Below the pieces are notes generated by a model, which ran no database searches, had not been told where the DNA came from, and saw nothing but the letters and a program-made list of their open reading frames with translations. Shown here in pieces: positions 53,531 to 61,989 of a DNA stretch of 64,000 nt; position 1 is the stretch's first letter, and the number at the start of each line of letters is the position of its first letter. The translations under genes and the position numbers were made by a program. The stretch is from Phycisphaerales bacterium (lineage in GTDB: Bacteria; Planctomycetota; Phycisphaerae; Phycisphaerales; SM1A02), in contig JAKVBU010000014.1 of assembly GCA_022446885.1 (NCBI GenBank), positions 1-64,000 on the forward strand. The letters are read 5' to 3'.

Positions 53531-53886
53531 TTCCACGACTCGGCGATCGTGTTGTCGGCGTTCATCACGAGCACCCTGGGGTGATGCTCGGCATACTCGG
53601 CGTCGGACATCTGGGCGAAGTGCAGAATGATGACTCGATCACCCGGCTGAGCCAACAGCGCGGCCGCGCCATTGATCCCGATGATGCCGCTACCGGGCTC
53701 GCCCCGGAACACATAGGTCTCGAATCGCTCGCCATTTCGGCAGTTGGCGATGAGCACCTTGTCGTTCACCCGCAGACCTGAGGCCTTCAGCAGGTCGGCG
53801 TCGATGGTGATCGAGCCAACGTACTCGGGATCAGCCTGCGTCACGGCAGCGTGGTGCAACTTGCAGTAGAGGACGGGTCGGAGCAT
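53494..53886 (-). CDS. panD: Aspartate 1-decarboxylase
   Basis: A 130-residue pro-enzyme that makes beta-alanine from aspartate for pantothenate and CoA. LYCKLHHAAVTQADPEYVGS includes the conserved N-terminal Lys and the Gly-Ser self-cleavage site (YVGSIT near residues 23-26), where serine becomes the pyruvoyl cofactor. INGAAALLAQPGDRVIILHF is also typical. Length matches the family. ATG at 53886 lies ten bases after TAGAAT on the minus strand. The gene overlaps the deaminase tail to tail and is divergent from astB. Confidence 0.95.
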   Translation of the reverse strand: MLRPVLYCKLHHAAVTQADPEYVGSITIDADLLKASGLRVNDKVLIANCRNGERFETYVFRGEPGSGIIGINGAAALLAQPGDRVIILHFAQMSDAEYAEHHPRVLVMNADNTIAESWNYDPDPVLASVG

Positions 53887-53947
53887 GAGACCGGCCATTC
53901 TATCGCGGTCTGGCCTCCACGAGAAGGCCTCGGATAGGCTTCGCCCC

Positions 53948-55258
53948 ATGCTGCTCGATGTCCAGTTTGATGGTCTGGTGGGCCCGACCCACAATTACGC
54001 GGGCCTCTCCAGAGGGAATGTTGCATCCACCACCCATGGTGGCGCGACCAGCCATCCACATGCCGCTGCCCGGCAGGGCCTGGCCAAAATGCGGATGGTG
54101 CACGATCTTGGTGTGCCTCAGGCATTCCTCCCCCCCATGGAGCGACCAGACCTGGCCACGCTCCGTGCCGAGGGGCTTTGCGGCGATGACGCAGCGGTGC
54201 TGGCTGCAGCCGCTCGGGAGCACCCTGCCTTGCTCGCGCGAGCGTGCAGCGCTTCAAGCATGTGGACCGCCAACGCCGCAACCGTCACCCCGTCGTGCGA
54301 CTCGACCGACGGCAAGGTGCACGTCACGGGCGCCAACCTGGTCTCGAAGGCCCATCGGGCAATCGAAGGGCCCATGACTGCGAAGTTGCTGCGAACCGCT
54401 CTGCCTTTTGCGGTGCATCACCCTCCCCTGCCCGCTGATGGAGCCCATGGGGACGAAGGCGCCGCCAATCACACCCGGCTCCAGACCGAAGAAGGGGTGG
54501 TACATCTCTTCGCATGGGGCGTGGACAACGATGATCCCGATGCCCTCAAGCCCGCTCGATTCGAGGCTCGCCAGACACGGCTGGCCAGCGCGACCATCGC
54601 CCAAGCCCACCAGTTGAGAGCGCAATGCGTGGTGCTCGTGCAGCAGCACCCAGCCGCCATCGATGCGGGCGTCTTTCACAACGATGTCATCAGCGTCGGA
54701 CAGGGCGCACTGCTACTGGTGCATGAGCGGGCGTTCGTCGATACACCCGGCGTTCTTGAGGCTCTGGCGGACCGATTGGGCAAAGCGTTCCGCCCGCTTG
54801 TCGTCACAGAAGCGGCGCTCGCCGTAGACGAAGCTGTCTCCACGTATCTGTTCAACAGCCAGTTGCTTCACACCGCCGAGGGATATGTCTTGATCTGCCC
54901 CGCGCAGGTAGCGGCCCATGCGAGCACCGCCGCCCTCGTGCAGCAGTGGCAGGCGCAAGGTGATCTGGCCCGAGTTGAGATGCTTGACCTGCAGGAGTCC
55001 ATGCGCAATGGCGGCGGCCCTGCCTGCCTTCGACTGCGAGTACCGCTCAGTGCAGATGAGCTCAAGCAGGTGCACCCCGGGTTCAGGATCGACGGCCCCA
55101 CCCTCGATCGCCTCGAAGCGTGGGTCGATCGCTGGTACCCGCGTGCACTGGATCCGGCTGATTTGGCCGACCCAACCCTGCTTGAGACCTCCAGAGAGGC
55201 CCTGGACGCGCTCACCTCCATGCAGGACATGGGAAATCTGTACCCGTTCCAGCATTGA
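53948..55258 (+). CDS. astB: N-succinylarginine dihydrolase
   Basis: A 436-residue cytosolic enzyme of the arginine succinyltransferase (AST) pathway; it removes the guanidinium group of N2-succinylarginine, giving N2-succinylornithine, ammonia and CO2. DGLVGPTHNYAGLSRGN at the N-terminus, SSMWTANAATVTPSCDS, VFHNDVISVGQG and the cysteine-containing NGGGPACLRLRVPL near residue 360 all match AstB, with the catalytic Glu/His/Cys residues in place. Length is close to the E. coli enzyme. No other ast gene is visible in the window. TAGGCT at 53935-53940 is seven bases before the ATG, so transcription may be leaderless. Confidence 0.93.
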   Translation: MLLDVQFDGLVGPTHNYAGLSRGNVASTTHGGATSHPHAAARQGLAKMRMVHDLGVPQAFLPPMERPDLATLRAEGLCGDDAAVLAAAAREHPALLARACSASSMWTANAATVTPSCDSTDGKVHVTGANLVSKAHRAIEGPMTAKLLRTALPFAVHHPPLPADGAHGDEGAANHTRLQTEEGVVHLFAWGVDNDDPDALKPARFEARQTRLASATIAQAHQLRAQCVVLVQQHPAAIDAGVFHNDVISVGQGALLLVHERAFVDTPGVLEALADRLGKAFRPLVVTEAALAVDEAVSTYLFNSQLLHTAEGYVLICPAQVAAHASTAALVQQWQAQGDLARVEMLDLQESMRNGGGPACLRLRVPLSADELKQVHPGFRIDGPTLDRLEAWVDRWYPRALDPADLADPTLLETSREALDALTSMQDMGNLYPFQH

Positions 55259-55306
55259 TGGTGCAGATGGTCGAAAGAACGGCCGATGCCGGTGCATCGT
55301 CATTCC

Positions 55307-55495
55307 ATGGACCGGAGCACAGCCATCAGATCGGACACGCTCATCCTGACCCTCTGGGACGGCCGCCTTGCGACCTGGAGAGGCAAGCACCGTGACGGGT
55401 GCCTCTACATCAAGGTGCTGGGCGATCGGTTTCGAATCTGGATCCCCAAGGGCCTGGTCCGCAAGGCCGGCCGCCTGCACGCCGAGGCTGCCTGA
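55307..55495 (+). CDS. Small 62-residue basic protein of unknown function
   Basis: I do not recognise this short protein. It is basic and likely a small beta-rich fold (LILTLWDGRLATWRGKHRDG, LYIKVLGDRFRIWIPKG). Its stop shares one base with the methyltransferase start (TGATG at 55493-55497), the same junction used by certain operon genes here, which argues that it is real. ATG at 55307 is the likeliest start; an ATG at 55286 would add seven residues. Confidence 0.55.
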   Translation: MDRSTAIRSDTLILTLWDGRLATWRGKHRDGCLYIKVLGDRFRIWIPKGLVRKAGRLHAEAA

Positions 55496-56316
55496 TGTCT
55501 ACCATGGGGACCGGTGCTGACAAGTTCACGCCGCTTGATCCACCTCCTTGCTCCCTCGTGTCAGAACCGCAGTCCAAACCGCTGGTGACCCGCGTCTACC
55601 CCGAACACGCATTCGGCGGGTACACCTCATGCGACACCACCGTCGCCTTCTACGGCAGGCTCAATGCGCTTGTTACGCCCGAGCATCGCGTGCTCGACGT
55701 GGGCTGTGGCCGTGGTTCCTACCTGCACACCCCCACCGACTCCCCTTGGCGTGTGGGGCTGCGCAACTTCAAGGGCAAGGCCCGCGAAGTCGTAGGCATC
55801 GACGTGGACGACGCCGGCGAGCGCAATACATCGCTGGATGCCTTCCACAAGATCAGCGACGTAGACCACTGGCCAGTCGAGGATGAGGGGTTTGATGTGG
55901 TCTTCAGCGACTTCGTGATGGAGCATGTCGATCGCCCCACGGCATTCCTGTCGGAAGCGGCTCGAGTGCTCAAGCCCGGCGGGCTGTTGGCACTGCGCAC
56001 CCCCAATCGTTGGTCCTACGTGAGCCTTGCCGCCTGCATCATTCCCAACAAGATGCATGGCAAGGTGACCGGCGCCGTTCAGGCCGGGCGTGAGGAAGAA
56101 GATGTCTTTCCGGTGCGATACCGCTGCAACTCCAAGAGAGCCCTCCGCAAGGGTCTCAAGCGAGCCGGATTCGGCGAGGCCGCCGTCTGGCGGTTGGAAG
56201 GTGAGCCCGCCTACCTGACCTTCTCTCCACTGGTCTACCGATTGGGTGCCTTCGTGCATCGGATTCTGCCAGGGCCCTTCAAGACAACGCTGATCGCCTT
56301 CGCCCGCAAGTCCTGA
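55495..56316 (+). CDS. Class I SAM-dependent methyltransferase
   Basis: A 273-residue methyltransferase of the Methyltransf_11/UbiE-like type. Motif I is HRVLDVGCGRGSYL, motif II is VVGIDVDDAGE, and FDVVFSDFVMEHVDRPTAFL with RVLKPGGLLALRTPN form the post-motifs. The C-terminal region (ACIIPNKMHG, YRCNSKRALRKGLKRAGF) is typical of methyltransferases that act on lipids, quinones or glycans, but the acceptor is unknown. ATG at 55495 is fixed by its overlap with the small upstream gene. Confidence 0.88.
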   Translation: MSTMGTGADKFTPLDPPPCSLVSEPQSKPLVTRVYPEHAFGGYTSCDTTVAFYGRLNALVTPEHRVLDVGCGRGSYLHTPTDSPWRVGLRNFKGKAREVVGIDVDDAGERNTSLDAFHKISDVDHWPVEDEGFDVVFSDFVMEHVDRPTAFLSEAARVLKPGGLLALRTPNRWSYVSLAACIIPNKMHGKVTGAVQAGREEEDVFPVRYRCNSKRALRKGLKRAGFGEAAVWRLEGEPAYLTFSPLVYRLGAFVHRILPGPFKTTLIAFARKS

Positions 56317-56346
56317 CGGAGGCCTGCCGCCGACCTTTCATGGCGG

Positions 56347-56352
56347 TACACT
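56347..56352 (+). promoter_or_regulatory. Putative -10 hexamer TACACT of the amidohydrolase operon
   Basis: TACACT within GGTACACTCGG, the same 11 bases as ahead of the SMR gene (36592-36602). The ATG follows 36 bases later, behind a GGAAGGAA ribosome site. Confidence 0.45.
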
Positions 56353-56388
56353 CGGTTCCCCCTTGCCCCCACACGGAAGGAACCCAGA

Positions 56389-59300
56389 ATGCTGCGCGCC
56401 ATGCTTCCCGCCGCCCTGACAGCGGTGATCTGTTTGCCGACCATTGCAGATGATCCGGCCCCGAGGCCCAATGGGCCGTTTCAACGGGCCCATCGCTGCC
56501 ACGCGCTGACCGGCGCCGATGTCATTGTCCGCCCCGGCGAGGTGATCGAGGATGCCACCATCGTCGTTCGCGACGGCGTGATCGAGGCCGTAGGAACGGA
56601 CGTGACGATTCCACCAGACGCAAGGCTCTGGCCCTGCGACGACCTCGTCGTGCATGCAGGGTTTATCGAACCGGCTCGATTGATCGACGTCGATCACGAA
56701 GCCGGCGCTGGCACACATTGGAACGGCATGATCCACCCGCAGACGGATCTGGCCACGGCGCATGGCGGCTCTCTAGGTGAGAGCGACATCAAGGCGCTGC
56801 GGGAGGCGGGATGGTGCGTGGTCGCCGTCCATCCGGGCAATGGCATTCTGCGGGGCACTGGCACCATCACGACGACCGACGAGGCTGCCAGGCACCGCCT
56901 GCAGTACGAAGGTCTGCTTCCCCAATGCGCCGGCACTGATCGGGGCGGCTGGGGCGGTGGCTCCGGGCCGGGGTCTCTCATGGGCGCCTTGGCGCTCATG
57001 CGACAGGTGCTCATGGATGCGCGTTGGCAGGCGGCCGCCGAGTCTGCAGCTCAACGCAACAGACTTGAGCCACCGGCGCGGCGAGATGATCTGGCGGCGC
57101 TGTTGTCCGCCTCACTGGGTGAGCATCCGATGCTCTTTGAGACCGACGATGTGAAGGATGCCATGCGAGCAGGCGCCCTTGCGGATGAACTCGGGCTCGA
57201 CATCTGGATTCGAGGCAACGGAACCGAGTACCGCGACCTCGACGGAATCGCCTCGCTGAACGCGCCTGTGATCGTGCCGGTGAAGTACCCCGATCGCCCC
57301 AAACTCGACACGATCGATGCCGCCCAGCGAACATCCCTGCGCACGCTGCAGGCTTGGGAGCAGGCACCGACCAATTTACGACGACTGCGTGATGCAGGCA
57401 TCCGAACTGTCGTGACAAGCGATGGCCTCGCCCCCGACAAGGTTGTCGGAGCGTTGCGAGGGGCCATCTCTGCAGGACTGACACCAGATCAGGCACTGGC
57501 GGCCGTAACAACCCAGCCGGCCAGCCTGCTGGGAATCGACGGACGATGCGGCACCATCGAACCGGGCAAAGCGGCCCATCTGGTTGTGCGCAGCGATGCA
57601 CCCTTTGAGAAGGATGCCAAGATCAAGAGCGTCTGGGTTGGTGGACGGCCTACGGAATTGAATCCCGATCCACTCGTCTCGATGAAGAGCCAAGGTGTCC
57701 TGCACATCGGCGACCACAGGGCCCCAGCAGAGGTAGACACCGACAAGAAGTCAATCTCGCTCACGCTCGCGGACGAGACCAAGGTGAAGGCCAAGGCCTT
57801 CAACCGCACGGGCCATCGAATCAGCGCAGCGGTAGATGGCCGGCTGCTGGGCGAGACCAATTGGGTTCGACTGGCGGGGGTCATCACGGACAAGGGCATT
57901 ACAGGCCGCGCTGTGCGGCCCGACGGCACCAGCCTGCCGATGTCCTTCGCACTCACGGACGAGGTCGAAAGCGAGGATGCCACTCCCGATGAGCAGCCGG
58001 TTGAGGTTGCGGAGCGTGAAGATGCTGATCCCGTCGCCGGCATCTGGATTGGCCAGTTGGAGATCCCCGGCGCCGAGTTCGCGCCCCCATTCCGACTCGA
58101 ACTTCAGCGAGATGGGGCGCAGGTAACAGGCACGATCGACATCATGGACTCTCAGATGCCGGTGGAAGATGCCCGTTGGAACGAAGCTGACGGCACGCTG
58201 CGAATCTCCCGCGGCCTCCCGGGTGGCGGCGAGGCCAGCTTCAATGCAACGATCACCGGCAATGCCATGGTCGGCACCGCGATCGGGCCCATGGGCGAAG
58301 CGCCGCTCTCGGCATCACGAGAGGACGCTCCTGAAGCCGGTGACGAGACTTCAGAAGACGAACCAGAAGCAGATGTCCGCTATGCCGGCATCCCCGAAGC
58401 AGTCCCTTTTCCACTTGGTGCTCGCGGTCGCTTCTCACCAGTAGAGCCCCAAGACGTACGCATCGAGAACGCCACGCTCTGGACCTGCGGCCCTCATGGC
58501 CTGATCGAGGATGGATGCATCGTGGTCCGAGATGGTCTGCTCGATTACGTGGGGCCGATTCACACGGCCCCAAAGTCAAATGGGGAGCGTGTCATCGACG
58601 CCGAGGGCATGCATGTCACGCCTGGCCTCATCGACTGTCATAGTCACACTGGTATCAGCGGCGGCGTGAACGAATTCAGCAACGCCTGCACAGCGCACGT
58701 AGGCATCGGCGATGTGGTCGCTGGCGACGACATGAACTGGTATCGGCAATTGGCCGGTGGCCTTACAGCGGCGAACCAGTTGCACGGTAGTGCCAACCCC
58801 ATTGGTGGTCGCAACAGTGTGGTGAAGTTGCGATGGGGGCGTCCGGCTCGGGCCTTCCCTGTAGAAGGTGCGCCTACCGGCATCAAGTTTGCGCTGGGTG
58901 AGAATGTCAAGCGATCAAGCGGCCGCTATCCGGACACCCGCATGGGTGTCGAGTCGTTCATCCGCGATCGATTCGCGGCCGCCTCGCACTACGCCGACAC
59001 ATGGGATCGATGGAATGGGCTGAGTGAAGAAGAGCAACTCAAGGAAATGCCTCCACGCTGGGACGCCAGACTGGAGACGCTGGCCGAGATCCTTGCTGGA
59101 GAGCGGCTGATTCACTGCCATTCCTATCGACAAGACGAGATTCTCGCTTTGCTGCGGACCTGCGAAGCGTACGGCGTGCGCATCGGCACGCTCCAGCACA
59201 TTCTCGAGGGCTACAAGGTGGCTGACGCGATCGCCGACCACGGCGCGGGCGCCAGTTCCTTCAGCGACTGGTGGGCGTACAAGGTTGAAGTGATGGATGC

Positions 59301-59844
59301 GATCCCCCACAACGGGTCGATCATGCATGACGTGGGTGTGGTCGTTTCGTTCAATTCCGACGACAGTGAACTGGCCACACGCATGAATGACGAAGCGGCC
59401 AAGGCTGTTCGATATGGCGGCGTCGCGCCCATGGAAGCGCTGAAGTTTGTCTGCCTGAACCCAGCACGGCAACTGGGCATTGATCATCTGACGGGATCGC
59501 TGGAGAAGGGGAAGGCCGCCGATCTGGCAATTTGGAACCACCCACCGCTGAGCTCATATGCCCGGTGCGAGCAGACATGGATTGATGGTGCGCCCGTCTT
59601 CACACGGGCCGACGATGAAGCGATGAAGCAGCGTGACCGCGCCGAGCGAGCACGCCTTGTCGAGTTGATCCTGGCGCAGAGCCTGGGGAAGCCACCGTCG
59701 CCTCCCGATCCGGGTGAGTCTGAAACGACGACTGCATGGGTCAACCCCTATCACCAAGTCGAAGATCACCGGGGTGTTTGCGGCGGCCACGCCCCCGCTG
59801 ATGACCAGGCCACTGCCGTGCACACGCACGAGGAGGTGCACTGA
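56389..59844 (+). CDS. Exported double-domain amidohydrolase
   Basis: A 1151-residue protein with a signal peptide (LRAMLPAALTAVICLPTIA). It has two amidohydrolase-type halves. In the first (about 40-430) the metal HxH is absent; the strand reads VVHAGFIEPARLIDVD. In the second (about 680-1110) HVTPGLIDCHSHTGISGG carries the HxH, RLIHCHSYRQDEIL and TLQHILEG give further histidines, and SFNSDDSELATRM the final aspartate. A beta-domain (WIGQLEIPGAEFAPPFRLEL, about 545-640) separates them. Imidazolonepropionase-like and peptide-degrading amidohydrolases share this core. It overlaps the next gene as TGATG. Confidence 0.85.
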   Translation: MLRAMLPAALTAVICLPTIADDPAPRPNGPFQRAHRCHALTGADVIVRPGEVIEDATIVVRDGVIEAVGTDVTIPPDARLWPCDDLVVHAGFIEPARLIDVDHEAGAGTHWNGMIHPQTDLATAHGGSLGESDIKALREAGWCVVAVHPGNGILRGTGTITTTDEAARHRLQYEGLLPQCAGTDRGGWGGGSGPGSLMGALALMRQVLMDARWQAAAESAAQRNRLEPPARRDDLAALLSASLGEHPMLFETDDVKDAMRAGALADELGLDIWIRGNGTEYRDLDGIASLNAPVIVPVKYPDRPKLDTIDAAQRTSLRTLQAWEQAPTNLRRLRDAGIRTVVTSDGLAPDKVVGALRGAISAGLTPDQALAAVTTQPASLLGIDGRCGTIEPGKAAHLVVRSDAPFEKDAKIKSVWVGGRPTELNPDPLVSMKSQGVLHIGDHRAPAEVDTDKKSISLTLADETKVKAKAFNRTGHRISAAVDGRLLGETNWVRLAGVITDKGITGRAVRPDGTSLPMSFALTDEVESEDATPDEQPVEVAEREDADPVAGIWIGQLEIPGAEFAPPFRLELQRDGAQVTGTIDIMDSQMPVEDARWNEADGTLRISRGLPGGGEASFNATITGNAMVGTAIGPMGEAPLSASREDAPEAGDETSEDEPEADVRYAGIPEAVPFPLGARGRFSPVEPQDVRIENATLWTCGPHGLIEDGCIVVRDGLLDYVGPIHTAPKSNGERVIDAEGMHVTPGLIDCHSHTGISGGVNEFSNACTAHVGIGDVVAGDDMNWYRQLAGGLTAANQLHGSANPIGGRNSVVKLRWGRPARAFPVEGAPTGIKFALGENVKRSSGRYPDTRMGVESFIRDRFAAASHYADTWDRWNGLSEEEQLKEMPPRWDARLETLAEILAGERLIHCHSYRQDEILALLRTCEAYGVRIGTLQHILEGYKVADAIADHGAGASSFSDWWAYKVEVMDAIPHNGSIMHDVGVVVSFNSDDSELATRMNDEAAKAVRYGGVAPMEALKFVCLNPARQLGIDHLTGSLEKGKAADLAIWNHPPLSSYARCEQTWIDGAPVFTRADDEAMKQRDRAERARLVELILAQSLGKPPSPPDPGESETTTAWVNPYHQVEDHRGVCGGHAPADDQATAVHTHEEVH

Positions 59845-61172
59845 TGCGAGTAGCCACAAGAACCGCACTGATCGTCGCCATGTCGCTGGCGTCCCTTGCA
59901 TCGGTCGCTCAGGCTCAGTCGCGCCAGGTGCCCGGCGCCGACCAGGATGGCCCACTGCTCTTCAAGGATGCGGTGATCCACCCGGTCAGTAGCCCGATGA
60001 TTGAGCAGGGTTGGATGCTTGTTGAAGACGGCCGTATCAGCGCCATCGGCGGTGGCGAGTTGCCCCGTGGCACTCGCTCACGTGTGATCAACCTGAATGG
60101 ACGCCATGTCTATCCGGGGCTTGTCGCTGCTGATTCGCTGCTGGGCCTGTCAGAGACGGGCGCTGTCGATGTCACCCACGACTACGACGAGCAAGGCTCC
60201 ATTACGCCCGAAGCGCGGGCGGTCGTTGCGATCAACCCCGACAGCGACATCATTCCCGTCACACGGCAGGCGGGCATTCTCACGGCCCTTGTCGTGCCCA
60301 GTGGAGGCCGACTGCCCGGCAAGGCTGCAGCCATTCGGCTCGATGGCTGGACGTGGGAGGACCTCGCCATCGAGGGTGACGCCGGGCTCGTCATCGAATG
60401 GCCGGGCACTGAACGCAGCGGCTGGGGGCGGCGAGGCGGCGGAGGCGGTGCAACCAACAGCGGCGCCGATCGGAACATCGAGGAATTGAACCGGACCTTC
60501 GACGAAGCGCAAGCTTGGCTCAACGCCCGCCAGGCCGATCCAGCCTTGCCGCTCGACAGCCGGTGGGCTGCGATGGCCCCTGCCATCGAGGGCACTCAGC
60601 CGGTGTTCATCAAGGCCTCGACAGCTGGGCAGATTGCGACGGCTGTGGCGTGGGCAAAGGGCCGCAATCTCGATGCTGTGATCGTGGGCGGCGAGGAAGC
60701 AGACCGCGTGGCCAACATTCTGATTGAGGCGGATGTACCAGTAGTCGTGCGAGGCACGCACCGCTATCCGGTGGCCCGCCACGAGGCTGTTGACGAGCCA
60801 CACACTCTGCCTCGGCGGCTGCGCGATCTGGGCGTTCGATTCTGCATCGCCCCACGCGACCGCCCCGCTCACCTGCGGAATCTGCCTCACCATGCCGCCA
60901 CCGCCGTGGCCAATGGACTGACGCCGGATGAAGGGCTCCGCAGCATCACCATCGACGCTGCCGAGATCATCGGCGTGGGCGATCGTCTGGGCTCATTGGA
61001 ACCGGGCAAGGCGGCCACCTTCATCGTGACCAACGGCGACCCGCTGGAGATGACCACTCAGGTGGAACAGGCCTACATCGACGGTCGAGCCGTCGAATTG
61101 GAGAGCCGCCAGAGCGAGTTGCGTGACAAGTATCGCGAGAAGTACACGCGACAGGGCCGCATCGCGTCCTGA
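59844..61172 (+). CDS. Exported amidohydrolase-like protein lacking metal ligands
   Basis: A 442-residue protein with signal peptide (VATRTALIVAMSLASLASV) and cleavage near AQAQ. Its beta-sandwich ends match amidohydrolases: LLFKDAVIHPVSSPMIEQ at the start and LGSLEPGKAATFIVTNGDPL at the end. But the first metal strand is VYPGLVAADSLLGL, without HxH, and no other metal histidines are in place. So it is probably inactive alone. It is co-translated with the double amidohydrolase, which suggests a heteromeric partner or a substrate-binding subunit. A glycine-rich stretch (WGRRGGGGGATN) lies near residue 200. Confidence 0.82.
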   Translation: MRVATRTALIVAMSLASLASVAQAQSRQVPGADQDGPLLFKDAVIHPVSSPMIEQGWMLVEDGRISAIGGGELPRGTRSRVINLNGRHVYPGLVAADSLLGLSETGAVDVTHDYDEQGSITPEARAVVAINPDSDIIPVTRQAGILTALVVPSGGRLPGKAAAIRLDGWTWEDLAIEGDAGLVIEWPGTERSGWGRRGGGGGATNSGADRNIEELNRTFDEAQAWLNARQADPALPLDSRWAAMAPAIEGTQPVFIKASTAGQIATAVAWAKGRNLDAVIVGGEEADRVANILIEADVPVVVRGTHRYPVARHEAVDEPHTLPRRLRDLGVRFCIAPRDRPAHLRNLPHHAATAVANGLTPDEGLRSITIDAAEIIGVGDRLGSLEPGKAATFIVTNGDPLEMTTQVEQAYIDGRAVELESRQSELRDKYREKYTRQGRIAS

Positions 61173-61189
61173 GTCGATATCTTGACCAC

Positions 61190-61385
61190 CGGAATGAGGT
61201 TCCGGAACATGAGCCAGCGGTTGGCCCATGCTCCGGCGAAGAGGAAAGTGCGGTTTCAGTCCGCCGCGGTGTCGCCGCCGTAGGGCCCCTCCCCAAGCAG
61301 GGGAGCAACCTGATCAGTGTCACTGCTCATGTGAGCGGGAAGACGATCAGGCCATGGGCCTCAGCCGGAAGACCTGCCCGTTCCC
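61190..61385 (+). promoter_or_regulatory. Cobalamin (B12) riboswitch
   Basis: The 3' end holds AGCCGGAAGACCTGCC (61363-61378), which matches the B12-box consensus closely. The core GAGGAAAGTGCGGTTTCAGT (from 61241), followed by the GTCCGCC and CGCGGTGTCGCC strings, matches the conserved GGGAA...CGGTG...AATCC region of cobalamin riboswitches. AGGT at 61197-61200 can pair with ACCT at 61372-61375 to close the P2-type helix. Order and spacing are right. It lies in the 250-base spacer before the PEP-CTERM-like gene and after the amidohydrolase pair. By precedent it would bind adenosyl- or another cobalamin and lower expression of the gene downstream. Confidence 0.8.
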
Positions 61386-61392
61386 CTGTCGC

Positions 61393-61417
61393 GCGCCGCG
61401 CACACGGCGCTCGGGAG
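61393..61417 (+). promoter_or_regulatory. GC hairpin and ribosome site between riboswitch and start
   Basis: GCGCCG (61393-61398) can pair with CGGCGC (61405-61410), leaving a six-base loop, immediately before CGGGAG (61412-61417), the ribosome site of the ATG at 61424. It could be the expression platform, acting on translation. There is no T-run for termination. Confidence 0.45.
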
Positions 61418-61423
61418 CACATC

Positions 61424-61984
61424 ATGTTGCGCATCTTCTGCATCGCGGCCACTGCGGCCATGTCCACGCCAGCAATCGCCGATTTGGTCATTGACGAATC
61501 GACGGGCGCAACGCTTGACCTCACGGCATCGGCCGGTAGTGGCGAGTTCACCGCATATGTCGTGATCGACTTCGAACACACCGGCGGTGGCTCCTTCGCC
61601 TTCTCCTACAGTTTCGACGGCGAGGCCACCGTGCACGATGCACTCTTTGCGTTGGTCGATCAAGGGCTCGACTACGCCTTTGACGACTTCGGCGAGTGGG
61701 GCATCTTCGCCGTCAACTTCGGTTGGGGAGGCGCAGTGGGCGACGCCCAGAACTACTGGGCTCACTCGCTGGTGACGCCCGATGGTTCAGGCACCGTCGA
61801 CTGGTCTGATGCCATGAGCAGTGTGGACACCACCTGGCTCTCCGATGGCCTGCTCAGCGGCTGGTACAACGGGTTCAACGACGACTACTCGGCGATCACC
61901 CCTTCGCTGCCGCTTACTGTTCCTACTCCAGGCGCGATCGGGCTGATCGGGTTGCTGGTGATTGGCAGCAGACGTCGCCGCTGA
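61424..61984 (+). CDS. Exported PEP-CTERM-like protein
   Basis: A 186-residue protein with a signal peptide (LRIFCIAATAAMSTPAIA), a beta-rich body of about 140 residues (SGEFTAYVVIDFEHTGGG; FSYSFDGEATVHDALFALVD) and the C-terminal sorting signal VPTPGAIGLIGLLVIGSRRRR read as VPTPG, a hydrophobic helix and an RRRR tail. This is the tripartite PEP-CTERM pattern recognised by exosortase, with P-T-P replacing P-E-P. The body has no domain I recognise; tryptophan- and aspartate-rich motifs suggest ligand binding. ATG at 61424 has GGGAG upstream. The cobalamin riboswitch upstream suggests a part in B12 acquisition. Confidence 0.8.
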   Translation: MLRIFCIAATAAMSTPAIADLVIDESTGATLDLTASAGSGEFTAYVVIDFEHTGGGSFAFSYSFDGEATVHDALFALVDQGLDYAFDDFGEWGIFAVNFGWGGAVGDAQNYWAHSLVTPDGSGTVDWSDAMSSVDTTWLSDGLLSGWYNGFNDDYSAITPSLPLTVPTPGAIGLIGLLVIGSRRRR

Positions 61985-61989
61985 TCAGA

